Shown piece by piece: positions 32,396 through 44,340 of a stretch of DNA of 64,000 nucleotides; positions within the stretch are counted from its first letter, which is position 1; every line of letters starts with the position of its first letter. The stretch is from Cymbomonas tetramitiformis. Its lineage: Eukaryota; Chlorophyta; Pyramimonadophyceae; Pyramimonadales; Pyramimonadaceae. The DNA is taken from assembly GCA_001247695.2 (NCBI GenBank), contig LGRX02028747.1, positions 1 through 64,000 of the forward strand, written 5' to 3'. A program made the translations under genes and the position numbers. The notes below the pieces were generated by a model. It was given only the letters and a program-made list of their open reading frames with translations. It ran no database searches and was not told the origin of the DNA.

Positions 32396-33330
32396 ATTAC
32401 GCGTAAATTGCGGGGGAGGAGAGGCGTCGCGTTTATAGAAACATAGGTACTGGGAAAAGGGAACGGGAACTTCCAAATATTGTATACGTCCCGGAATTCC
32501 CGTTTTGTATGTTCCATGTGTTCTATATGGAAGTTCCCGTCCCGTTCCCGGTACCATTGTGAAGCGAAACACGAGTTGAGGTATTTCAAATTCAGTAATG
32601 AGAAAAGAAAAAGTTTTTCAAAAAGTTCCCGTCGGGATTCCGTTTTGTATATTCCATGTGTTCTAGTTCCGTTCCCGTTCCGTTCAGTTCCGTTCCGGAG
32701 TTCCGTTCCGTTCCGTTCCGTTCCGTTCCGTTCCAGTTCGGTCGGTCGGTCGGTCAGTCCCGGTCGTTCCCGGTCCCGGTCCCCCCTTCCTGTGTAAAAC
32801 GAAACCTGCGTTGAGGTATTTCAAGGCTTGAATTATAAGAAAAGTTCCCGTCGGGGATTCCGTTTTTGTGTTCCATGTGTTCTATATGGAAGTTCCCGTC
32901 CCCGTTCCCGGTACCGGCCCCTGTATGAAATGAAACCTTAGTCGAGGTATTTCAAATTTGAGCTATGAGAAAAGATTTTTTTTAAAGTTCCGTTGGGAAT
33001 TCCCGTTTTGTATGTTCCATGTGTTCTTTATGGAAGTTGCCGTTGATCCCCGTTCCCGGTACCCCCGCCCTCCCCCCATTATTGAAACGAAACCTGAGTT
33101 GAGGTATTTTGAGAACAAATAAGTTTTTTTTAAAGTTCCCGTCGGGAATTCACGTTTTGTATGTTCCGTGTGTTCTATACGGAAGTTCCCGTTCCTGTTC
33201 CCGGTACCTCCCCCTCTGTGTGAAACGAAACCTGAGTTGAGGTATTCCAAACTTGAGTTATGCGAATAGATAATTCAGAAACGGGAATTTCCGTTCCTAT
33301 TCTCGACCCCCCATGTTTGTGAAACGAAAC
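32396..33330. repeat. Degenerate GTTCCCG-rich tandem repeats
   Basis: Five or so diverged units of about 130-200 bp share the phrases TTCCCGTTTTGTATGTTCC, TATGGAAGTTCCCG, CGGTACC and GAAACGAAACCTGAGTTGAG. The first unit, near 32455-32530, is partly inverted relative to its neighbours, so adjacent units can pair. A GTTCC pentamer run lies near 32685-32735. Non-coding. Confidence 0.8.
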
Positions 33331-34010
33331 CCGAACATATCCCCTCGATTTGCCATCTCTCCTCCACGTACAGATTGAAGTCTACGTTGAACTCAAAGGG
33401 TTCGTGTCTTTAGCAACTTCAGAGCAAATAATTCGTTCCTCCTGCAGCCTGCGCACAATCTCAGTGCACACCAACACACACCCGGCTTGCCATCAAGCGG
33501 TGCCACATAATGCGACGCCGAAACCCCCGCGCGGGCTAGCGACCGTGGTACGGTAATGCGCACGGGAGCGCCTATTCAACCCCCACTGGGTACATGTCAT
33601 ACTGGAGCGACCCGTTTTCGTCATGTCATCTCTCGTTTCGTTTCGTTTCTGTACAAACCGGAACGTGACACTCCTCGAGGAGTAGGAATGCAAATGCAGC
33701 GTCTGCTGATCTGGCATCTGCGTCTCGCCCACCCGCTCGTGTTGCTGTCGCTCGGCTGCGGCTGTCGCGATCTCATCTGTCGCTGACTGTGACTCGCTCG
33801 CTGTGGATGCGATGTCGCTCGGTCAGATCGCGGTCAATTCTGAAAGAATGTAGCGAACGCTTACCTTAGCAAGGCAAGGGAAAAGGCAAGGGAATGGGTT
33901 TAGGACAGCCACCGTCGCATATAGTTTAGGAGCAGATGAAAAATGGTTTCGTTCTTAAATACTTTTCATGTGCTTCTAAACTCGCATAGATACTGAACGC
34001 ACAGGCAGGG
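33331..34010. other. Non-coding region without recognised genes
   Basis: No gene or clear repeat was seen, only short open frames lacking family resemblance. Confidence 0.4.
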
Positions 34011-34016
34011 TGGGCA

Positions 34017-34440
34017 ATTGGCAAGCATCTTTGAGACTTCCGAGTTTCAAAGATGCGGTTTGTATTTTGGTTGCGTATATACCCAAATTACAAATCAGCA
34101 GAGCGTTTCTTTCTTCGTTCGCGCGGGGTATCCATAGCTTCAGTACATACTATTTATTCTGTGAACAGTTAGCATGCAAGCGCACAAAGGCATCGGGTAA
34201 GCATCTTCGAGACTGTCGAGTCTCGAAGATGACTTTTGGAATAGGGTTGAATGCGAACCTATTCCAAATAACTGCCTAGCGCTCCCCGTTGGCGCGGGGT
34301 ATCCAACGCTGAAATATGCAATATTTAAAAGATGATTACTTAGTATGCAAGCGCAAAAACGCATCGGTTCAGCATATCTAAATATGTCCTTTGGCTTTAG
34401 GCAATATCTCCATCCACCTCCCTGTTGGTTGCAACTGACG
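34017..34440. repeat. 176-bp tandem repeat with conserved hairpins
   Basis: Two diverged copies with a 176-bp offset, and a decayed third, share CGCGGGGTATCCA, TATGCAAGCGCA or CATGCAAGCGCA, and GCATCGG. Each of the first two starts with a 30-nt hairpin of 13-bp stem and 4-base loop (34026-34055, 34202-34231). Confidence 0.75.
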
Positions 34441-36880
34441 ACCACTGTGCTATCTTTGGGAATGGGATATTATGTTACTGACGAATTGATGTTAGTTTAA
34501 TTTGTGCAAAAGACATTTGGGCGAGCTATATCCCCGTTTTCAAAATTATTATTTGATATCGTGAATTATGCTTGATTAATCACGTTTGTCACCCCATCAA
34601 TATCGTACGTCGAGTCTTCAGTCTGTGTGATGGTATGCGATAGTTGCATTCGTGTCACATGAGGATATCTATCGACATTGTCATCGTTAGTGCAATAACT
34701 TCAGTTACAACTTTAATTGGAGATGGGGAGGGGGGGGCACACGTTCTGCTGGGGCGAGTTTACCTCAGCATGCTCATATCGTCATCGGGCCGGTTGAAAA
34801 CCTGATCCGGGGCTCACCGAGAGAGAGTTCAGCAAAAGGCTCGAGCAGCCCCGATGGATATGAGCGAAGTTTCTCACCATGCAAGCCACTGGATGCCTCT
34901 CTTGTCTTTGAGCTTGAGGGAATTCTCTCCATCCTCAACAGTCTTTTTTTCTCTCTTGAGAACCTCAGGCTCGGATAAGATGTTCTGGTACTTTTTGTTA
35001 TTTCGTTGCTTTGTTAAGCCCATATTAATATTGTTGTTCGGTCAGCTTGCAACAGGGGATGCTATTCATTTTACGATGCAGTTTACACATATGCTGTTTT
35101 TTCCCTTTGGACATAAGTTGTGCAATTAATACAACATCCGATTCCATCAAAATTGACTTCGGAAGTAAATACCAGCCCACTTACGAGCAGTACAAGTTCT
35201 TATGGACTTCAGCAGCCAAGCTTCAATTTCGGAAACTCGGCAAAATCTGCAGGTTTATATTCCATTAACAGTAAACATCATGGCTACAAGCAGCTTGGCA
35301 ACACGCCAGTAAACTGTGATGCTAGTCTGACTCATGCGGCACCCACTTTGCTTCTTTATGGACTCAGCTGTGCAAAGGATTTCGACAGCCAATGTCACAC
35401 TATCCATGCATCGAATTCCATAGCATCATCATTACACCTAATTCTGGGGAGGGGGCAGACCCATTTTGGAAGCAAGATCTGCCATTCGCTCCTTCATAGC
35501 CTGGAAGCACCCAAGCACCCATGAAATCAACTTTGGATGCTGAATAAGCAGTCAGACTACGAAATATGCGCAAGTCTCGTGACACGCGAATAATCTACAA
35601 GTAAGTTTAACGCCCACATACATGAAATACGTCAAGCACAAGTGGAAGAAGGGATTCTAGAAGAAACATCTGTGGCCTGCGAGTGAAAGGAGGGACCCAA
35701 TTATTTGGAGCTCGCGTTTACTTGTCTGTGCCTTGCGAACATAATGACCGACTCGGTTGTTTGGCCCTGGTATTGGTGTCCGTTCGAATTATAAGCAGGA
35801 TGACTCGTGTGTGTATGAGTTGTCCATTGACCCAACGAAAGAGTGCATCGCTGGGGAGGGAAACTTGCCTGTGTGGGATTGAGTTTTACGTGCCTACCGA
35901 TGAAAGAGAGGAAACTCGCTTGTATGATATTGGCTGGCACGTCACTTTTGCTTGTGTGGTATTGGTATTCATGTCCATGTAGGCTGGGGGGGCTCACTGT
36001 GAGGTAGTACGTTCAATTCTTTTTCTGTGGCTCGAAAGTTGTGGGGGAAGAATACTTGGCTGGCACGTCAGTGTGCGGCCAATGGCTGGCACGGCACTTT
36101 ACTGTGGCTGTGCGGTGCAGGAGGGGGCAGCCCTTCACTGGTGTAAGATTGCCGCTCACTTTATCTTTAGCGGTGGAGGGGATGGGACTTACTTGCGCGA
36201 GATAGACGTTTAGCTTATACTATAGCGACTCATTCGTCCGATTTTCCGTTCAATTGACGGCGTCGCAGCAATAACAGAGAGTCACGTGGTTCGGGAAATT
36301 CAGTCCCTGAAGTGTGGCTCTTTGGTTCGAGACAAGCATTAGTTTGTGCAGCATAGCCCTTCATTTACTGTGGCTCACCAATAAGGGACGGTGGCTCACT
36401 GATGTGCTATTTACCTGACTCTGCGAGTCACCGCGGACAGGGGCTTACCTGTGGTGAAGCTTTGTCTGAACTTCACTGTGCCTTGGCAGTGAGGGGGAGA
36501 CTCGCTTGTGTGGTATCTAAGTTGACGTCAAAATACCTTGGTGATAGGGGACGCAGGCTTGTGTGTGCTATTGGTCTCAGCGTATTACATCTCACTCCGC
36601 GGTGCGGAAACCGGCGAGTGTGATACTGGCTACTTGTCAGGGGCAGACTACGTCCCTGTAACTCAGGCGAGGGGGGAGTTCCGAGCTTTCTCGCCCTGCT
36701 GTGGGAAAGAGAGACTTACTTGCGTGCTTTTGGTGTGTGCGTCCCTGTGCGCCTCGGTGATCAATAGGCCCAGCGCCTTTTTTAGCGATCCCCCCCCAGT
36801 CCCTTCCTCACCTCAAACGGTAGCGCATCGACACCAGAGCACGCAGCTTTAGTCGTATATGACAGTCGAAACCGAAACGG
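34441..36880. other. Non-coding region with very diverged repeats
   Basis: No gene is recognised. Between about 35690 and 36760, loose repeats of GCTTGTGTGGTATTG and GGCTGGCACGTCACTTT recur, suggesting an old tandem array. Open frames here have no family resemblance. Confidence 0.4.
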
Positions 36881-36899
36881 TCTCATATGTGCTCCAATA

Positions 36900-38721
36900 T
36901 TAAGCTTTAACTAAACTTTCCAGCTTTTCAGAGATCTGAATTACGGTTCTTTTGGAGTGTGCCTTGGTTTGACGTCTTAAAATCATCAGGGAGGGTTTGG
37001 GGATTGGGGCTTACTTCGGCACCCTTCTCCATGGCCTCTTCGGTGATCTCGCACGACTGGGGCTCTTGGTTGCCCTTCAGCACAACCTGAGGCATAGAAA
37101 GGCCACCTTCAAGGTGTGAGGAAGCAGAGGTTTCGTACGAATTAAGAGTTTATCGTTAACACGCATATTTCAAGTCTAGCATGTCACAAGGATTGGGGCG
37201 CGGTACGCGCAAACAGCAGGCGAAAGCTGATGTATTAATCCAAGGCAAAAATACAGAAGCTGTTATGTGCCATAGCTTCACCGCTTTGTTAGCAAAGGTC
37301 CCGGGAGAAAAGTAGTACAAACTAAGCGATTCAAGGGCTCTGCCGGATTAAATCCTATCGACAGTTGGACTGGCTACGAGGGACGCACCCTCACGAGCTC
37401 TTCAGAATCATACCCGTCGTATGTTGAGCTGTCGACAAAGACACCGCATAGAGTGAGTGGTGATCGTCTTGTGACCGTATTTTTGTAAGGTCCACTCAGA
37501 AATACCTAAATTTCTATCAGAGAAGTGCTGCATCCGTCAAAAAAGGAAATATGCTCCTCGACAAGTGCGGTGTGGGATCGTCGTGTGGCACGTAAAGTAA
37601 AACAAGCACTGTGGCGACAGTAGCAGAAGAGGAAGTCTAGCAGGGAGTCTCAGGGAAACAGTGTGAGCGCTTTGAATATCAGAGGTATGCGTTTGGAAGA
37701 CAAGCAGGGAGTTACTTTTTCAATTCTTCCTGAACCTTCAGTCCTTCAGATTGAGCAATCTGGAAATACAAGAGCCCCCAACTGATAAGTACACTTCATA
37801 TCAAAGTGCAAACAAAAAGCACACGTAAGCAACCGATCTGCCTGAGAAATGCCCCGTATCTATATGTTTAATATCTCTTCATATCCAAGCCAGACGCTCA
37901 TTCCCATAGAAAAACACGTTTTCGAAAAAAACATTTTTCTAACAGAGGATTCACCTGTTGTGCTTTCTTCATAGACTCCATAAGCGCCCCCATGTTTCCG
38001 AAAGGATTCTGTGAGCAGCATCAGCCTAAGACGTCAGTGTGCTCCAAGGGCAAGGGGTTCATCATCCAGACTTAGCAAGATCCCAAGGTGTCCGTGCCTC
38101 AATGCCGGTGACAAGTGTGCTCTAGCGGCAAAGGATGCCACAGTTGTGATGATCATTACGAAAACAACTAGCTGAATATTTTGCAAGAATCCGACGCTTG
38201 TTCTCTCGGCTTGACGCGTTGCCCTTTACGATTGCGTGACTTTAAAACACAGTCGAATATAGAAGCCATATAGAAAAAAACATAACCGATGTGGCTTCAG
38301 TTGTGTGGCTGCGCTAAACGCCGACGGAGCCAGCTACATCGAAATGAAATTAAGCAAGAAGCCCGGGTTCTGTCGCTGAAATACTCACCCCGCCGCCGCC
38401 GCCCTCCGCCATAGCGACGACGCCAACTGCCACGTCCCAGACAGGACGCTAAAAGGAATCAGGAGGCAAAGGAATCACAAACGCAAACTGATGAACGTGT
38501 TTTTTTTGATCTTTTTTGTTTGCATGAAATTAAGGCTGAAACACGATCACTTCAACCCAGCGAGGCGCATGTAAGGGAGAAACCTCACCGCGAGAGCATT
38601 TGCTTTGTGGAGGCGCCTTTTGAACGGAGAAGTTTGCTCGCACGCGCTCACCAGAAAACTGTTGCTTCCTGACAGAAGAATTTGCCACGCGAGCTGTGTT
38701 CAGTGTCATGTATCCGGCCAT
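36900..38721 (-). CDS. YbaB/EbfC-family nucleoid-associated protein (plastid STIC2-like)
   Basis: A gene of micro-exons read right to left: 38721-38644 (start, tentative), 38448-38389, 38008-37955, 37759-37716, 37428-37389, 37086-37015 and 36935-36900 (stop TAA). The last six exons join in phase across GT-AG introns. They give the family hallmarks: NPFGNMGALMESMKKAQQ, then GLKVQEELK, YDGYDSEELVR and VVLKGNQEPQSCEITEEAM. YbaB/EbfC proteins are small DNA-binding dimers; plastid members act in the stroma. The N terminus (MAGYMTLNTARVANSSVRKQ) is basic and hydroxylated like a transit peptide, but exon 1 needs a GTGCGA donor to stay in phase. The predicted 127 residues end about 20-30 residues earlier than usual family members, so the C-terminal exon may be incomplete. 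Confidence 0.8.
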
Positions 38722-39188
38722 GATTTTAAGTAGGTGTATTTGATAGGTTGCCAAAAGAGCTTGAAACGGCGGGTACGTATTGCAACTTTGGCAATTTCTT
38801 GATATTCTTTTCGATAATGCAGGAAACAGGATTGAATTGTGGATGTGGATGGAATTTGGGACTGCCCACACTTCACGAGAAAGTCGAGTGACGCTGACGA
38901 GTGTCGCACCCTCGCATCGCAGTACGAAGTACGACCGTAGTACTATCGATTGATGATCGGTCAGTTAGGCCTCCGCCACGTCGACGAACAGGAAATGATG
39001 AGTGGAAGACAAGTGTTCAACTGTTAACAAGGGAACACATCTAACGATTACGGATTGTTTCGTTTCGATTTTGCAACTCTGTTCACGGTTGGCGATCTTT
39101 GTTTGAGTTGGTGCTGGACTGCTGGTGCGTGACGGCGTGACGCGTGACGGGAGACGCGCGATCTTATAGACGAGAGAAACGAAAAACT
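38722..39188. promoter_or_regulatory. Shared divergent promoter region (YbaB-like and FAS1 genes)
   Basis: The YbaB-like gene runs left and the FAS1 gene runs right from this interval of about 470 bp. No TATA box or named element was identified. Its promoter role is inferred only from the head-to-head layout. Confidence 0.4.
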
Positions 39189-41997
39189 ATGGACCCAAAC
39201 TATCGCTATCGTATGCCGGATAGTATGCGTCTATGCGTGATCCGCAATCTTTTGGCCATCTCAAGATCGAAGGTCACGCGACGGTGTAATACGCAGTGGC
39301 ATGACACTCGAGACTCGATTGTTCAACACGACTCCTACAAATTACAGGTGAGCGTGAGAGGGGAAGGATACTCGATGCTCATCGCCGATCATGCATCATC
39401 GATCGTGATCATCGGTCCAGTCTCCCGTTGGATACACTCGAGTTTGTAGGAACAGCAGGATTCCCTCTCGTCTGCGCTGGTTGCAGCGCATTAGACTCAA
39501 GACTGCAACGACACGACACTGTTCATCCGTGCAGACGTGCTCACCTTATCTTTTGAGTTTGTATCGTTCGGAACCAATAATTATGCAGACTATGCATTTG
39601 CAAATGGTGATATCGGCCCGTTGTCCTTCGATTGTAACGGCCGGGAAGAGCAAGCCGACTTCGGTGTGTGCCCCTTGTGCAGTCATGTTCATCGCTCAAC
39701 TTTTCCCTCTGCTAAGCCACTTTCACAACTGGTTCGCACGGCTCCAGTGAATCGAGGAAGTGGTGTAAAGACAGTGTTTTGCGTTGCAGGCTACTAACGT
39801 TTAACTTTATTATCAATCAAAACCGATGTTGCTGTGCTGAGTTGCCGTCAGGTTGTTAGTATGAGTATGTTCGTGTTGAAACCCGAGCACATATTCTGGC
39901 CACTAATATGCTAATTTTCCAGTATACGTCTGAAAACTGCAGCTTCCACGTTCTGCTCGACATTCTCGCGTGTTACAAGCGAACTGCGCCGCTTTCCGAC
40001 ACACCGCCATATCAACGTCAAATGTGGGTTCCTTCAAAGCCTTACCGAGAAACTTGAGCTGTCGCGCTGCTGAGGCCGAGGTCGAGGCTGAACCTGATTC
40101 TGATGTCGAGGCTGAGGAAGCAGCACCTGGGCAAGTGCTGACTGCCGTGGCTGAACAGGCGGCCAAAAACCCCGATCTTACTATTTTCGCAGAGCTCTTG
40201 GCTGAAACCAAATTAACGCGTTCAGGTATTGTTGCACTTCACTTTCCTGATTCAGTTTCCGTCGCGGTCTCTGCGGAAGAGCGCTTTGTGATACATCCTT
40301 CAACTGGTTTCACACCACCTCTAGAAAGCGGTCTTAGTGAGCTTTTTATATACACTGATGGCCAAGAAACGAGCGAGTGCTGTCTCTTACTACTATGTTT
40401 CAGCCTCTTAGCTCACTCGAGCTGGGATTCACGAGGGTCATAGAAACTCGCTCTTCTTCATACAATGCTGCCCTCTAAGGGTTGGTGCAAGTCAGACAGT
40501 TAAAAATGAATGAGTCAGGTGGAAGAGCTCCTGGAATAGTCAAGCGATCTATTCGTCTGCCATGGATCCCAGCCGTTCAAAGTGTTCACTTCACCCTTTT
40601 GTTGCACCTGGGGCATCGGCGCAATATGCGCTTACTGTACTTTCCCCTTAGGGTTTTACACTGCTAGGCGCACCCAACACGACCTAACACGCTTGCTTTC
40701 GTGACATGGAACGAACTTGACACTTAGTACAATCGTCGTGAACCAACAACATAATGATTGGTGAACAAGAGAATGTGGGTGTTCAGTAGCCTTTGAGAGA
40801 GAGCTGCGCACTCGGGTCGTAACGCGCCCAAGTGGGACAACTCTTCGCGCTTAAACTTTGCTTACCACTGCTCGTGCAGGAGAAGGTCCTCTTACAGTGC
40901 TTGCGCCCACCAATGCGGCTTTCGAAGCTTTCTTCGAAGAACGCCAAATTAGCAAAATTCAGTTGCTGGAGTTCGAGGGGCTGCCAGAGATCCTGACGTA
41001 CCACATGCTAGAAGGCAGCCTCGCGTACGACGAGTTCAGGGATGGCACCGAGCTTTGCACTGTCCAGGTCTGTCTTCGCCGCATTCCGGGAGAAGTCCGA
41101 ACGATACATGGAAGGGGATGGGCCGAAGCGGTGTGGAGCGCGGAGTAAGGCTTAAGTCTTGTATTCTTATATATGGAAGCGGCGTGGAGTGCGGAGTAAG
41201 GCGAAGCGGTGTGGAGCGCGGAGTAAGGCTTAAGTCTTGTATTCTTATATATGGAAGCGGCGTGGAGTGCGGAGTAAGGCGCACGTCTTATATACGGAAG
41301 CGGTGTGGAGCGCGGAGTAAGGCTCAAGTCTTACATATGGAAGCGGTGCGGAGCGCGGAGTAAGGCTCAAGTCTTGCTGCAGATGACCTTAGAACCGACG
41401 AGGAAATACACGTACCACAACTTCGCTGCCGTATCATAACACTGATAAAATAAGCTTTTTTCTTTTGCGTTGGCCAACATGACCCGCCTTGGCCCGTTAG
41501 GATGGAGTCAAGTGACGCAGTCTAACCACATTGTGCCATATTATGGTCGACTACAACACCATCCCAAAGAAGTCCTGCAAGCATGCATGATTCGATAAGT
41601 AACCTTTGCACACGTGACGGCATATTTGCAGGGGAAGCCTTTGGACGTTTCTATTGTTGGATATTCAGACGTCAAGGTAAGGTGCTCAGCCAATTTCGTG
41701 ACACGCTTTCCTGAAAGGGGCCTGGAGTCTCTTGCGTTTGGATTCTGGATCGCTTTGTCGCAACCTGGAGAACGGCAGCGTTGCCTCAGAGTATGCACAG
41801 TGGATGACCTTGTCCTAGCGCTTGCTGTATGTTTTGAAACGAAGCTGAAAACAGATCCTGTGGCGCTTCAGATGAACGGCGCAGCAGTCACGAAAGCGGA
41901 AGTTGCTGGGGACGCGCTGTTTCATCAAGTAGACACCGTTCTGGTACCACCATATGTCATGTGGACAAAGGTTCGGCCCTCCAAGTTGCCGCTTTGA
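39189..41997 (+). CDS. FAS1 (fasciclin) domain protein, probably plastid-targeted
   Basis: Exons are 39943-40225, 40880-41067, 41632-41676 and 41872-41970, all joined in phase with AG/GT borders. A tentative first exon, 39189-39347 (ATG at 39189), joins in phase at 39943. The exon beginning at 39943 gives a basic Ser/Arg-rich leader, then an acidic linker (EAEVEAEPDSDVEAEE). A complete FAS1 domain follows: LTAVAEQAAKNPDLTIF, the H1 motif LTVLAPTNAAFEAF, the YH motif LTYHMLEGSL, and the H2-like FHQVDTVLVPP. FAS1 domains mediate adhesion or protein contact. At 41970 there are two options: read through eight codons to TGA at 41997, or splice at GTTCGG in phase 0 to the ELIP-like exon at 44341. 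The first choice ends the gene here; the second makes a fusion protein. Confidence 0.78.
41124..41375. repeat. Intronic tandem repeat in the FAS1 gene
   Basis: GAAGCGGTGTGGAGCGCGGA plus GTAAGGC recurs about six times, alternating with AAGTCTTGTATTCTTATATA spacers. It lies in the intron 41068-41631. Each unit carries GGAGTAAGG, which resembles a splice donor. Confidence 0.88.
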
Positions 41998-42189
41998 ATT
42001 GCTTTTCTTTCTCCTCCTGCACTGGGCCTTACATGAAACTGCTTCCCCTTGCGACGTGCGGAGGTGAATTTATTGGCTTTCCCCACCGACACCCGCGGAC
42101 TGGCTATGTGCGGCTTTTTCTTTTTGACAACCCCTGTGCATTTCGCAGTTTCCCAATCCTGTGCTCGGCCTTGCATCCTGTTGCTTTCC

Positions 42190-42945
42190 CCTTCGAGTCC
42201 CGGCTCTGCACTTCCCCGCTGTCACCTCCGAGTCCCGGCTCTGCACTTCTCCGCTGTCACCTCCGAGTCCCGGCGGTGCACTTCCCCGCTGTCACCTCCG
42301 AGTCCCGGCTCTGCACTTCCCCGCTGTCATCACCGAGTCCCGGCTCTGCACTTCCCGTCACCTCCGAGTCCCGGCTCTGCACTTCCCCTGTCACCCTCCG
42401 AGTCACTTCCCGCTCCGAGTCCCGGCTCTGCACTTCCCCGCTGTCACCCCGAGGCTCTGCACTTCCCCCCGCTGTCACCTCCCGAGTCCCGGGCTGCACT
42501 TCTCCGCTGTCACCTCCCGAGTCCCGGCTCTGCACGCTGCTCACCTCCGGAACCCGCCTCTGCTCCTCGCTGTCACCTCCGAGTCCCGGCTCTGCACTTC
42601 TCCGCTGTCACCTCCGAGTCCCGGCTCTGCACTTCTTCTGTCACCTCCCGAGTCCCTGCTCTGCACTTCTCCGCCGGTCACCTCCGTCCCGGCTCTGCAC
42701 TTCCCGCTGTCACCTCCAGTCCTGTCGGCCCGGCTCTGCACTTCCGCTGTCACCTCCGCCGGCTCTGCACACCTCGAGTCCGGCTCTGCAGCCACCGGCT
42801 CTGCACTTCCCGCTCCGCTGTCACCTCCGAGTCCCGGCGGTGCTGCTGCCACCTCCGAGTCCCGGCTCTGCACTTCTCCGCTGTCACCTCTGAGCCCCGG
42901 CTCTGCACTTCTCCGCTGTCACCTCCGGTCACTGACGATACGGCT
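42190..42945. repeat. 35-bp minisatellite between the FAS1 and ELIP-like exons
   Basis: About 20 copies, many with small deletions, of a 35-bp unit built from GAGTCCCGGCTCTGCACTTC and CCCGCTGTCACCTCC. Because 35 is not a multiple of three, it reads partly open in several frames by chance. A 15-bp repeat (CATATTTACGGCCAG) at about 42983-43012 follows. Confidence 0.92.
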
Positions 42946-44340
42946 TCTGTTTTCTTCCGGCTTTGCTACGCACGCCCAGTGTCATATTTACGGCCAGTGT
43001 CATATTTACGGCTAAGCAGTAGTTTAGGTTTCTGCACCGCGAGGTGGAGCTTTGCTGAAACGGCCGAGTATCTGAAGACTCTACAACAGGCCACGAGGGT
43101 TGAAAGGGGTTTCCTTTACAGCCAAACGTCGCTGAAGCGCCACTCACTTTACCGCAACAGCGCTATTCGCATCTTTCGCAGCAGCCTCCGATGCCTTGAG
43201 CTTAGCGTGCTGATGAAGCAGCGGAATGCGGCTCGTTCTTCAACACGCGGTGTTACACAGCGAGGGTGCATCACATCACCGTACTAGTGGGTCAACAACT
43301 GACCAAGCTGTGCAGTCTGGAGGCGGATAGGACTGTCCATGGTGTGTAGAAGTTGGCTAAGTTTAGCTGAGTTGACGGCAGCAAAGCTAAGGCGGTAAAG
43401 GAGCCCAAGAGACAACAACGCGCGAACGCGCATACTACTTTTAGCAAGCAGCAAGGCAGAGGTTTCTGGTTAAACTGTACTCTTCAACCAAGGCTGTCAT
43501 TTGCGACCCGGCCCCCGTTAGTCACTTCCCAAAGCCTCCCCATCGGTTGGCACCGCAAAAAACGTTTCCAACTGACGTTGACAAAAAGGGACACCGCATA
43601 AACCATCCACGATTACAAAATTCCCCTTTTACAAACACCACTACACGGTGCGCTGGTGTCCCATCTGTATTCTCATGCTGTCGAGTCGACTTCACGGCAT
43701 ACCGCAACGAGCCCCCTTTAGCATCTGGCTGTGTAACTTACAGCTGTTCTCTTTGACACCCGACATGGCATCTCACCCTGACCCCCTTGAACATGCGTTT
43801 TCCTTTCTTGGCGTTTCCCACATCGACCGATGATTGGGCTTCTCTTGGCCCTTCAGTAAAGGTTCCCCCTCCAGAGAACTACTTTTGCTGTTCGCGGCTT
43901 CACTGAGCTCTTATTGTTTGCATCCCACGGCCCTTCTTGCGACACGCGGCTTGGTGTCGGACGACCTCCTTCTCCGACAGTCAACTTTGTCCAATAGGGC
44001 TGCTGTGTAGACCAGTCTTTGCATCTCACGACTTGCACCTTACTAGGACTGCAAATAACAAAAAGGGGCGGTTGGCAGAAAGCAATGCCCAGATGGTGGC
44101 AACTACTCGCACATTTGATAGAGTTTGTTTTGAATTTGCTTTTGCCTTATTTGTCTCCACCGCAACACCTTGGCGCGTCCTGCTGTGCCTCGGGCACTTG
44201 CGTTTTGCTTCCCCCGGCCTTTCCTTGTAGCCTCTCTTGAATCTTGCAGGTTGTGTCACCGTGTCTCACTCTCGTTATCTGATTACTATTTTCAAGAGTG
44301 TGACATTCTGATAAGTGTCCTTGTGGCTGCTGCGTGGCAG

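Noticed and set aside
42049..43287. Long plus-strand open frame of about 412 codons rich in Ser, Pro and Cys
   Set aside because: It is created by the 35-bp minisatellite. Other frames in the same place are equally open and there is no domain.
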